The notes under the pieces are model-generated. The model saw only the letters and a list, made by a program, of their open reading frames with translations, was not told where the DNA came from and made no database searches. Positions 1-10,600 of a DNA stretch of 26,000 nucleotides are shown here, one piece after another (within the stretch, counting starts at the first letter, position 1; each line of letters opens with the position of its first letter). Location: assembly GCA_003427395.1 (NCBI GenBank), contig BFEA01000004.1:3920721-3946720 (forward strand). Direction: 5' to 3'. The DNA comes from Chara braunii (taxonomy: Eukaryota; Streptophyta; Charophyceae; Charales; Characeae). Both the position numbers and the translations under genes were made by a program.

Positions 1-190
1 CACCGAACCTGAAAAATAATACAGTGGCGTGCACCATACCGCTCCCGAACCAGGGAATCCATACCATCACCGAACCTGAAAAATAATACAGTGGCTTGCA
101 CCATACCGACGCCAAACCAGGGTACCATCACCGAATCCTGAAAATAAACTGCCGCCAAGGTTCTAAACCTGGGAAAACCGTCGTAGTAGT
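1..190. repeat. Tandem repeat of about 61-67 bp, cut by window edge
   Basis: Units start at 1, 68 and 129. Each begins with CACCGAA and, in the first two, continues with a CTGAAAAATAATACAGTGGC block and a GCACCATACCG block. The third unit has diverged, and further fragments (CTGAAAAATAA near 200, CCATACCG near 240) suggest decayed copies. The array probably extends to the left of the window. Confidence 0.75.
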
Positions 191-760
191 CCTGGTCCTG
201 AAAAATAAGTCACCGTATTGAAACAACTACCACCGGGACCATACCGCGCCTGAGTCACACCAGACACCGTAGGACGTAGCCCCTCCGCCAACCCAAGGAA
301 AGCGACCNAGGGAATCCTGACCATCGGCGGCAGTGAGAATTATCAGAATCCGGGAGAAACGTTCAATCTGGGTTCAGAGGTAGTGGCGGCTGATAAAGGC
401 GAAATTAGTCTNCCGTTCNGATAATCATGTGTTCTCGTCTTTTCCATCACTTTTCATCATTCTTTCCTTTTCTTAATTCTATCGTCGGAAATAATAAATT
501 AATCGTAAGTTTGCCAAAATTAAATTCCAAGAAAATTTCTATAAATAACCAATTTATTTCGTTTTATTTCCCTTTTACCATTTTTAATATTNTTTTTATG
601 TTTTTAATTTCATTGTCGAAAACATAAAATAACAAGGGAATTTCCCCTAAGATTAAATGTAGTGAAAAATGAAGAAAATCAAGAATATTGCGTTTTTCTC
701 CGCTCCTCTTCTGGCCTTGATCTTTTTCTTTTATTTTTAATTATGATGTTTAAAAAGACA
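191..760. other. Gene-free flank, AT-rich from about 420
   Basis: No coding signal was recognised. Bases 420-760 are strongly AT-rich. Isolated ambiguous bases occur at 308, 412, 419 and 592, so this is draft-quality sequence. The open frame at 427-627 runs through low-complexity AT sequence and is not credible. Confidence 0.5.
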
Positions 761-2872
761 AAAATCCGAGGCCTCGTTTCGGCCCCGGTTGTATGCCGTT
801 AAGGCGCTGCGGCGAGGTCTGTTTCCGCGATCCCTCTCCGCGGCAGGCCAAAACGGTCCCAGTCCTCTGAGCGACCGGAAATGACGGTCTCTAGTTGTGC
901 TCAGTGCACCCATCCATCTTGCTGTCTTTGGGGGTCACTCTTAAAATCCAGTGCGCCCAGAATCAGGGGTACCCTGAGTACTCATAATTCCTGCAGCCCG
1001 GTCATCCCAAAGCACTGTCAAAACGCGGACTTAACCCTGAGCCTAAACCCCTAAACTGCCGTTTTCAGGCGGCGCACTACTTGTGGCCGCCTGACAACGG
1101 TCCGAGGGGGAGGCCCGAGGAGATGGTTGAGGGGGGGCCATCCATTGGGACGTCCATTGGGGTCGGGAGAGGATGGTAGGCACCCGGAGGGTGGTTGACA
1201 ACGGCTTCGAACGCCTTCGCTGCGAATTGTAGCCGGGACGATATAAAGTATGCTTCAGACCACCTATACCTTTCCCAGCTTGAAAAACCAATATGCGGCA
1301 GTCAACATGGGCGACTTGTGGGGGTAAAGCGTCCTTGATAAATTTCATCGGTAGCCCGTATTCTGTTTTGGGCCTCTGAAGGCCCCACAGTGAGGAGCCT
1401 GCGGGCAATATGTGGGAAAGGACTTTGGTTGGGAAGTAACAACCAGCCAAGGCGTCACTGCGCCGATAACCCCAGCGTTGATGAAAAAGTGCACGTCCTT
1501 GAAGGGTGCTGACCACATACTACAATGCACCACTGTATGTAGGACTATTGCTGTGATCACTTGCATGCGTACCAGCTTTTCCAGCAGACTGCCTGGCTAT
1601 GTGATGTCTTATCGACCTGTACTAGTGATTACTGGCTGTTGTAGCTGCTTGAGATGTGCTGCCAGCTGCTGAGGCAACCTGAAAAGCTGCCTTGTACACT
1701 GAACTAAAGAGATCCCATATGCGCACATACCGTCCTTTCCACGCCTTCCTAACTTCTGCATGTGTTATTGTGTGTGTGTATTTGTCTTGTCATGTCATCG
1801 GACGTTTGCCAACTCGTAAGAACTGTTATATTGGCTCTCCCTTGTACCGTCCTTTCTTCGCTTTGATTACTTTTGCAAGGAATATGAGCGAGAGCGATAG
1901 ACAGATGTCCAGATTGAAAAATCATGAAGTAGCCCAGATAGTCGTGTACCAAGCAAAGAGCACAATGGACGAAGGTACCATCCAAATAAGAGCAATACAA
2001 TGAACTCATATGTCAATGTCGATGCTCTTGGTCTCACCAACACAAGTATCCAATGTCGCTCCTACCGTCTGGCACCCAGCGCCCAGCCTACACTACTCAG
2101 CCTATCTATGTCTATCTGCGTTCATGCAAATGGATCAAGTCCAAGTCGAAGACAAATGTACGTGACGTCATCACCAATGCAGACCGCGAACATACACCAG
2201 GTACGTCCTCTCTCCTTTCACATCACCCCTCGAGTGTGCATCCCCGACACCCAAGGACCACTATCACCATACTCAGCTCAGCAAGGCCAGCTATGGCTGC
2301 TCACCCGCTGCAAAGGCAGCGCCCAACACCACAATGCACCCTCGTGCGCCTCTTCCTGTCCGTGGCCTACCAGCGGCCTCCAGTGCTCAAACCAGCAGTG
2401 CTGCCGCCAGCAAGCGCACAGCCAGAATCCCCTCTGGCTGCCGTGCTCACTTCCCTTTATCGAAAGTGAGCTCTGCTTTGTCCAGATCAGGGCCTGGCTG
2501 GACGAGTTTCCAGTAGCTTCCAGTCGGGCCTCAGTGTCTGTTCCCAGGGCCCCAGTTGCTGTTCAGGGTCTGGGCCCATTTACAGTTGGGCACGCCGAGG
2601 TAGCCCACGAGGCTACAATTGTCCGCCGCGATCTCATTGGCTGCTGGCCAGTGTGTGATGAAGATGCTGCATTCTCATTGGCCCGTGGCTGTTCTGTGAC
2701 GTGTTGGCCTCTTTTGGCTCACGCCCCCTGGGCTCAACTGTGCCTCTCGAGCTGCTGCTGCCGGAATGAGCCAAGAAAAGGCTCACGTTACTCGGTAACC
2801 AACTGGTGCGCTGCAACTGTCTGACACCTGACATGCAGAATTGACAAACATAGGCCTCTCGTAAATATTCTG
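761..2872. other. GC-richer stretch with no recognisable gene
   Basis: Open frames occur on both strands (1043-1516 minus, 1412-1672 plus, 2000-2824 plus) but overlap each other. Their translations are rich in Ser, Cys, Pro and Gln, with no domain I recognise. No tRNA, rRNA or transposase signature was seen. I treat the region as intergenic. Confidence 0.4.
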
Positions 2873-2873
2873 G

Positions 2874-2894
2874 CCCACCTTCACTTAGGGCGGG
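2874..2894. repeat. Short hairpin motif, first of three copies
   Basis: CCCACC, a 9-base loop TTCACTTAG, then GGCGGG. The same motif recurs with a perfect stem (CCCACC/GGTGGG) at 3035-3055 and 3470-3490, each time followed by GC and an A-containing stretch. The latter two copies lie inside the 222-bp tandem duplication; this one lies just outside it, in otherwise diverged sequence. Confidence 0.7.
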
Positions 2895-2984
2895 CACAAG
2901 TGCGTACAGGGCCTCAGCCAAGATGTGGGGTGAGCCCTGGAAGGGCCACTGCGCAGATTCAGGCCCCCATATAGATTCCGACAG

Positions 2985-3643
2985 CCCTTCAGCGTGATCA
3001 CACGGGCCTGTACCCAGGCCTTGGCACAGATTACCCCACCTTCACTTAGGGTGGGCAAGACCTTTTCCAGCACTGCCGAGGGCTCAAATCCTCACAATTT
3101 GACGTGTGGCGTAGATTTTCACCACCACGGCCCCTGTTCCTTTTTTCTTTTTTTTTTTTTCGAAGGATCGCCCGAGTGGGTGCTAGGGGTGCTGGTAAGA
3201 GCAGACACCTCTAGCAGTCCCGGGCGGGCTCCATCTATTGGTGGGGAGCAACACCTGCTGGAAAGCGGGTCCAGCGTCCCTGAACATTGTGGCTGCTTGT
3301 TGTCTGATACATATAATTGTGATGGTAGACAGCTGCTGGGCACTCCCCTGTTCCACCGAGATGAGTAGATCCAATATCCATGCCGCTCTACCTCTATTGC
3401 AGACTACGAACCACGCATGCCCTTTAGCGTGATCACACTGGCCTGTACCCTGGCCTTGGCACATATTACCCCACCTTCACTTAGGGTGGGCAAGGCCTTT
3501 TCCAGCACTGCCGAGGGCTCAAATCCTCCCACTTTGACGTGTGGCGTAGATTTTCACCACCACAGCCTCTGTTCCACTGAGATCAGTAGATCCAATATCC
3601 ATGCAGCTCTACCTCTCTATTGCAGACTACAAACCACGCATGC
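2985..3643. repeat. Two-copy tandem duplication, unit about 222 bp
   Basis: Copy 1 is 2985-3419 and copy 2 is 3420-3643. Both run in the same order from CCCTTYAGCGTGATCACAC through the CCCACC hairpin, GACGTGTGGCGTAGATTTTC and GTAGATCCAATATCCATGC to ACCACGCATGC. Copy 1 is longer only because a 204-bp insertion plus a 10-bp target duplication interrupts it. Copy 2 therefore preserves the empty insertion site. Confidence 0.9.
3141..3344 (-). mobile_element. Retroposed insertion with A tail and 10-bp target duplication
   Basis: This is a 204-bp segment absent from the neighbouring duplicate. It is flanked by the identical 10-mer CCCCTGTTCC at 3131-3140 and 3345-3354. On the minus strand it ends in an A-rich tail, seen on the plus strand as a T run with one C at 3141-3160. 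Tail plus target duplication is the hallmark of LINE-dependent retroposition. I could not identify convincing Pol III A and B boxes, so it could be a SINE, a truncated LINE or a retrocopied transcript. No ORF or U6 similarity was seen. Confidence 0.8.
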
Positions 3644-4546
3644 AACGAGTCATTCCAACAACGAAACAGTTTTACCTCGATAGCAATCAACAATGGAGCA
3701 GAATAGATCCGTTATACCCCTTTCTTGACTTTCTTTACTTTGGCCTTCTTCCGGCTACCCATTTATTTGGTATTGCAGCTCCCTTTTTAGCAAGATTTTA
3801 CAGCGCCTCTCGTACAAGGCTGTCCACAATCATTGTGGTCAAAACGCTAGCGGCCCACCTACGACCCACTTGTACATTATGAACGGAGAGAGCGTAAAGG
3901 GGGAAGTATACTACTGTTCCACTTTTCTTCAGATCTTCAGCTTCTACTTTGTCTATTCATGTAACGATGCTCATTCGTATGCATTTGCTCATGTTCCACT
4001 TTTCTTGAGATCTTCAGCTTCTAGCAGCCCAAAAGAGCATGGAGTAAGGAAAAGGGTAAAGGGATATGGGCTTCTGCAGGAAGGAGCCGGGGAGGGATGA
4101 GTAGAAGAAGGAAGCGGAGGCACGAACGATAGAACAGAGGAAAGACGGAAATTCACAGGGTTCTCAACACTCACCGCTTGAGCAGACTACTCTACAGTAG
4201 CACAAGAGGCCAGTCAGTGTTTGCGTCGTAGGAGATTTTGAGTTGAGGAGCTGCCGTTGCCCACGGTAATTGGCCACACTTACACAGACCGACAGACCGA
4301 AGGGGAACAGTTTAGGTTTGTACTGTGGAAGCACGGCATCCAATTCTCTCTCTTAGTTGCAGTCGCTAATCAAAAATCGCATGGCGTAGACATATTTGGT
4401 GTTGTCCCGCGTATTGTGTGTTCGTCGTCACAATTAGGCCTTCCCATGAACTTCGAAAGACATGACTGTGCAAAAAATGGGTCGTCATCATCTGTTGGTC
4501 TTCTTAAAGCGGAGGGCAAGGGCTGTTAAGACCACCATTGAGGTTC
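3644..4546. other. Gene-free flank with a 31-bp direct repeat
   Basis: No gene recognised. GTTCCACTTTTCTT followed by AGATCTTCAGCTTCTA occurs at 3916-3946 and again at 3993-4023 with a single mismatch, 77 bp apart. The rest shows no coding or RNA signature. Confidence 0.5.
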
Positions 4547-4574
4547 TTAAACCACCAGTACTTGGCCCAGCAGT
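4547..4574 (+). mobile_element. Solitary end of a TTAA-type MITE
   Basis: Starts TTAAACCACCAGTACTTGGC. Over 28 bases it matches 25 of the inverted right end of the MITE at 20782-20966. No opposite end was found nearby, so this is a fragment. A degraded similar end, TTAAGACCACC, lies just upstream at 4526-4536. Confidence 0.55.
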
Positions 4575-7327
4575 GGCAATGATTCTCTGGCTGCTTTATG
4601 GCACCTACGTGCACTCTTCTTGCTGTTTACACACCCCCTCAACCCTGCATTGCACTCCATACAAATGAACTCACGACAAAAACTGCATACAAGGTACACC
4701 ACGGTTGGTCTGCGCGCCGCTTTTCCCTGACTTTTGAGGCGCGCCACAACCAAGCCAGTGCATTTGCCACTAGAGAAATCTTGAGCACCTACTGAGAGCT
4801 GCTATTTCTACTGCATTAACATAAGACGAACATGACCGGCGTCGCATTCACGTTAACACGCTCATTCATTCATTTTGCCATTGGTCCACATCACACACTG
4901 GCCCCCATGCGCAGCACACGTTCGATCCTTCGCATGAGAAATTCCTCAACCCCGAAAAGCACACTTTCCAGAAAAGAAACCATGAATAGGAAGGAGACCT
5001 GTTGCATAACACCACCTTCATTTACACAAAATCTATTCGTACAGTGCCACAAAGAGAGGCCCATCCAAATACAGGAGCACAACCCCACAGAGAGGGACTG
5101 AATTTCAAAAAGGAAACCACTAGTCCTAAAACCACCCGGAATCCAGCAAAACCAAGGTCCGATGCAAAGTTGAGAGTTGCAATGGATTCGAATTTTGCTC
5201 TGCGATGTCAAATTGGGCTGCTGTCAGTAATGACACACCTCGCTAGGGAGGAGCAGGAGGAGGAGCTGGCCACGCCTGAACCCTGAAGGAGGGCCATCAG
5301 GGGCCAGTGCGGGGGGTGGTTGGTTCTGGAAGGAAGAGAAGGGGGAGGGGTTGTCTATAAATCCTTTAATATTGCCTTTTGCTTGACAATGACTCAGACT
5401 ATTTCTGATCAGCATAAGCGGGAAGGAGAGACTAGCATCGCCTCCTCACAAGGAAGGAAAACAAGCTTTTCCATTCTCTCTCCTCATTTGAAGCCATGCA
5501 AAAGAGGACAACGTCACTGCTACCAGATGGACATATCAGGAAAGAATCTAATCTAAGGCACAAATAACAAGCCTTCAGCGAAATGGGCCAGTCGACACAC
5601 CCACCCCCCATCCCCAACTCCACTTCCACAGCCTCCACGACGGCGCGGATGAGACAAATTGAATGGGTGCGCTAATACACCGACCCCGACCAAGGCCCTC
5701 ACCACCTGTACTCCACATCACAAACCTGAAAACCTCGCATTTACAACGATAAGCATTTGATGACCACTCCACTTCCTCAACCTACAACGGACATCCAGGC
5801 TTTCCAGTCCAGAGCGCACTCTCTGCCTACAAGCATGTCAGTTCCCGCTGCAGTGACACACTGACACCTTTGTCCAAACATCAGCGTCCAAATATCAGTT
5901 TCCTGGGTATAGTGCAAAATGCCTACCATGCCAGGTTTACCGATTTGGAAACAGATCGGATCATATGCTGGTATAAAGGGGAACTCCGCCACTCACCCGC
6001 AAAACCCCTAGCAATCCCATCAGCATCCGTACATGATGGTCTGTGTGGCCTGCCCCCTTCACCAAATACGTGCGCTTTGATATCCCCATTGTCCTGCGCC
6101 CCTACGACCCCCCCTCCACATCTGCCGTCAATACCTTAGCCCCACGGGCCTGCCAGATTAAAACTCACAAGTTGAATGTTTCATCTGTCCCCTGCAGCAG
6201 AGTGCTTAGCAGCCTTAGGTCCCTTCATTTTGAAAACTCGTCACGTCGTAAAACATGGAACTAGAACTGGGGTCCTCACCCTTCTATGGGTGACCTGCAT
6301 CGCTGCTGCATCCCAAACACCCGCTTACCTTCCTTGGCTAGGCCATCCCCATCGCACTCCCTAACCTCTGCAGTCTGTCTGCCCATCTTCCCGTTTCTCC
6401 TTCCGTCCCACGTCCCCGCTCCTCCCCCTCCATCGGTCCTTCCCGCGACCCGCCCCTTCAGCCTCTTACCTTCTCTCGTGCATGCATATTGGCATGGCCA
6501 GAACACATCTCAAGAGATGCAATCGAGCGCACAAAATGTGAATGAACAGAGAAGCTGCTAATAAGAGCACATCCTAAAATGGCTGCCTTACACTATGGAA
6601 AGTTCCAAAACTGACATCTTTGTACAAAAACAAGATCATCAATCAATGCCGAGTTTGCATCCGTCACTTCCAGAGCCGCTTTGCAATCCATCTCTTTCAG
6701 CAAAGCCCACCTTGAAATGGTCCTCTCTCATGTGGACCGTCTGAAAACATTGCCGAAAAGAATGCTCGACAATTGCCATATCCTCCCATACTCGGTGACA
6801 ATCCTCTGTTCCTCCATCACTCAGCAAACACACCTATGCTTGAAAGGAGTCTACATAATTCTACACAAACCCCCTTCAGTCCTTACATCCCCCGTTCTAT
6901 CCTCCATGAAGAGCCCCTGTACCTCTCAAAATAAATGCAGACTGCTCGTCTCACAGGAGCCCAGATTTCTCGTCTTCCCACTCACACATCTGCAGCAAGC
7001 CCGTGGCTTGCTAGATGCTCCTCCTCTCTCGTCCCAAGAAGGCAAGAGACCACCGCTACTTCTTGCAAGGGAACAAATAGGTACATGCACCGACCACACC
7101 TGGTCTTGGGCCTCAATAGACATTACACAGTGAAGTCTATCGACTGCCCCTAAGCTTGAGCACGCCCCCACGCCTAGTGACCCGGCTGCCTCGAAACTTG
7201 AACAACCATATTACTGCAGGAAAATGATTGTCACAAGCTAAATAAGGATCCCCATACTTCTTCAGGGAAGCAGACGAGAGGAATGAGCATGAGCGGGAAA
7301 GAGATTTGGTCGGGATTTGGGGGAGAA
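4575..7327. other. Downstream flank and possible distal 3' UTR of the TPL gene
   Basis: No gene recognised. Overlapping short frames on both strands have no domain signatures. No minus-strand AATAAA signal was found downstream of the TPL stop, so the transcript end could not be placed. Part of this stretch may be 3' UTR, since plant poly(A) signals are loose. Confidence 0.4.

Positions 7328-7361
<34 letters not shown>
7328..7361. repeat. Uninterrupted run of 34 G
   Basis: Thirty-four consecutive G on the plus strand, 145 bases downstream of the TPL stop codon. On the TPL transcript this would be a C run in the 3' UTR, if the UTR extends that far. The plus strand could form a G-quadruplex. 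Homopolymer length is error-prone in sequencing and assembly. Confidence 0.9.
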
Positions 7362-7364
<3 letters not shown>

Positions 7365-7505
7365 GGGGAGGGCAAGGGCAAGGTAAACAGGGCGAAAGAG
7401 CTAACTGGGTTGTGGCCAGGGGTGGCATGGTCTGGAAATAGTAGGAATTCAAAGACAACAAAGACGTATAGACAACTGCCTGGAACGCATTCTCCACTTG
7501 CACAA

Positions 7506-7637
7506 TCATCTTGTCGTCTGGTCAGCGCCTTGGCTTGCAGCCGAATTACCACCGGGCGTTCCTGCTGCAGAGGGAGCTCCGTTCTCCTGCAGTGATGCGG
7601 TTCCCCACTTCCCTTCCGATTCCAGTGGCTCTATTAC
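7506..7637 (-). CDS. TPL: TPL terminal exon (43 residues and stop)
   Basis: The acceptor is ...CAACAG at 7638-7643. The exon reads [12 protein letters not shown], then a low-complexity Ala/Gly/Ser tail with [10 protein letters not shown], and stops with TGA at 7508-7506 after GADQTTR. This is the conserved TPL C-terminus, following directly on GGVQ of the preceding exon. It contains no Met, so simple ORF searches miss it. Confidence 0.93.
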   Translation of the reverse strand, partial: VIEPLESEGKWGTASLQENGAPSAAGTPGGNSAASQGADQTTR

Positions 7638-10600
7638 CTGTTGCATGGGACGCAAGGGTCAGCTACACCGCACATTCTATATCGAAACAATTGCTCATAG
7701 ATTTTTAGCATAAAAAAGAAACAGAACCATCTGGAATATATCTCTTGTAAAGCACTCCCTCCTGACAATATCAATGAAATCTAAAAGACTGAACAAAGAA
7801 ACATTAGAATTGCAGCTTCATTTCTTTTGGAACATCCGTTCACATTGAGCCGATATAGATAAGATGAGCACTGGCCCTGCAAAAGCATGACTCACATAAA
7901 TTGAAAAATGGTCCAAATTAAAACCAAAAAGAAAAAAAAGAATCAGAATCACGCGACCCCCAATTGTAAACTGACTATGCGAATAGTAGCACCACAGGGC
8001 CATCAATCATTATAGAGTATAGTCCTTCTGGACATCCATCAAAAAGGGAACGATACACAGAAGATTACTATGACCCCTGCGCAAGGATCACACAAACAAA
8101 TCGAGAAACGGTCCAAACTTAGAAAGAAAAAAAAAAAACAGAAAAAAAAGGGAGAAACAGAGAATAGACAGAAAGAAAGAAAATCATAGATGTGCGATGG
8201 CCAACACATCTACATCTGCATGCATGCCTGGACGTCGCATGTCTGTCAGAAATGCACTGCAATTTTCTGACATCTCATAGCTGCACCTGTAGTTTTTGGC
8301 AGATGAAATGCGTGCACAGAGCAAGTGGTTGATTCCTCTAGCACAGTTTGAGATTGAAGCACAGACCTGAGCAATTACCCAGACCCAGACGTATGGATGC
8401 GCATAGTCGTCATTGAACTTGATCGAAGGATATTCACAACTTTTTCCGACCAAGGCGATCATTAAACCACCAGTACCTCCTGAAAGTGCTCCGCGTTAAC
8501 GGCCAGCCAAACTTGGAAATTGCACCGTTTCCACTTAGTGATTCGGGCCTACCGGCCCAGGCCCGTTCATCCCAAAAGCCACGCCCGTCATTAACGCGTA
8601 GCACTTTTAGGAGGTACTAGTGGTTTAAGCTCAAAGTTACAGGTAGGTCTGTACAGCGCAGCTCGTTCCCTCAACCCAGCTGAAAAACAAACAGTTCTAT
8701 CATTTCTGTCAGACGGGTGTAGGGTCTGCTTATTTACAGCTACTGCTCCATATTGACACAACTCGATTAATAGTAATTTAATACTAATTTAATAGGCTAA
8801 CTCTTGAATCGGCTCATGAGGCCGGACACTTGTGATAAACATAGACAGCATATAATACAAACGCGTTAAACAATGAAGCCCTGTGAGAAGTCATGAATTC
8901 GTCAAGAACCTGGACTACAAGAAACCGTGCTCGAGAAGCCTTCAAACTTGGCGACATAGCACACGTAAAAACAAGGACTTGACTGCACATAGAAAAAATC
9001 ATGTGTGTCCTTCGGGACATCCGTTAAAATTGGAACAATACAGAGAAGATTAGCATTGCCCCTGCACAAGGATGACACGCATAAATCAACAAATAGTCCA
9101 AATTTAAAATTAAAAAAAAGAAGGAAAAAAACATGTGTAAAGTTGTAAACTGATGAAAAGGGCCTGTAACAGGAACTGACCTGCACTCCACCATCACTAA
9201 GGCCAAGAGCAAACTGGTTCGGCTCCAGAGGATGTGCAGCAATAACCAATGGAAACACCGCACTGAAGAAACAATGTCACATAAACATGTCAAGGCACAG
9301 GATCAGCTCGTGGTATGCACTCTCGTCCCTCTGGTATACAGAAGGGTGGGCACCTGAAACATGGAACAAAACACTGAGCTCCAAATACATCAAACAAATC
9401 CAATAGATATATCACATTCTGCCGACTATGTCCAAACCCTAGGGCCACCTTCACCCCTTAGCCCGCACTCCCCACATTCTTTCACACACACAGCATCTCT
9501 TTCTTTTCTCCCGTGTCCCCATGCCCCCCCACACCATCTAAGAACACAGATTACATTGCAAAGAAGCATCACAGCAAGAGAAGGTGGAAAGCGATTTCAA
9601 AACCCTATGCGTGCTTCTAGACGGAGGTCAGCTCCAGAACTGGGTTACCCAAGCGATCGATGCAAGATCAGGGCATTAACACCAAGAAAGAGGCTTCTCT
9701 TCATAATCTACATCCTTCCCATCCTCTTCGCCATCAGGACCATAATCGAAGTTTACCTAACCATCCCCATCCCCTCCTTCAACAAGAAGTCTTTCTTTTT
9801 TCCCAGCACCATTTCCATCCTCACAGATTCCCACTACGAGGGGATAACTCCTGAAGCACCCTTCATAAGCAGAGCCTTCCGAGCCACCTCCTCCGGCTCC
9901 AGAGGGACTACCCAGTTCANGAGCACCAGTGTTCAGGNATAGCTAATCGTCTTCATCATCATATTCGCAATTCTCACTAAAACTTCTGCTATGGATAACT
10001 CCTGAAGCACCCTTCATAAGCAGAGCCTTCTGAGCCACCTCCTCNGGCTCCAGAGGGACTACCCAGTTCATGAGCACCAGTGTTCAGGGATAGCTAATCG
10101 TCTTCATCATCATATTCGCAATTCTCACTAAAACTTCTGCTATGGCAGTGAGTGCTGTCATCACCCTCCAAACGGAAGCAGCTCCTTCACCAGCACCACA
10201 CCACCGTCATTAATTCCCAACCACCCATCATCACCCCCTCCACCATCGCCAGTGGGCTCCACATCTCCATCCACATTCAAACCGCCCCCAACACCCCAGC
10301 ATCCGCAACTCACTGTCACAAGTCCTGCCATCACAACCAGTATCACTACCGCCAACACCATCAGCCTGACTAATCACACCTACTCAGAACGTCCGCCGCC
10401 CATGCCAGTGCCACCACTTCTGTTTGCACCATGATAACCACTCATACCACCGCAGTCATCACAACCCCAGCGACTCTCCACACCACTCACAACACACCCG
10501 CACAGCGCTCACCACCACCATTGCTATGGCCTACGGCTGCCATCCTCCACATGTTCATACCGATTGGCACCACCCCACGCCACATCAATCACCGTCCGTC

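Larger units (their letters stand above)
7638..9180 (-). other. Last TPL intron, nearly filled by mobile elements
   Basis: A 1543-bp intron with donor GTCAGT and acceptor CAACAG. It holds three U6-like retrocopies (about 7821, 8022, 9007) and a complete TTAA MITE (8462-8628). No coding sequence was recognised in the remainder. Confidence 0.85.

Noticed and set aside
1-190. CRISPR array
   Set aside because: The repeated units are contiguous tandem copies that diverge, without unique spacers, and the genome is eukaryotic.
2000-2824. 274-codon plus-strand open frame
   Set aside because: Longest open frame in the window, but it overlaps others in different frames, is rich in Ser/Cys/Gln without any domain I recognise, and lies in GC-richer sequence where stops are rarer.
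3141-3344. tRNA-derived SINE assignment for the retroposon
   Set aside because: Tail and target duplication are clear, but A and B box matches were too weak to claim tRNA origin.
9361-9942. 193-codon plus-strand open frame with a hydrophobic stretch
   Set aside because: It lies opposite a TPL intron, ends in a tandem duplication with ambiguous bases, and resembles no known protein. The hydrophobic part follows from T-rich sequence.
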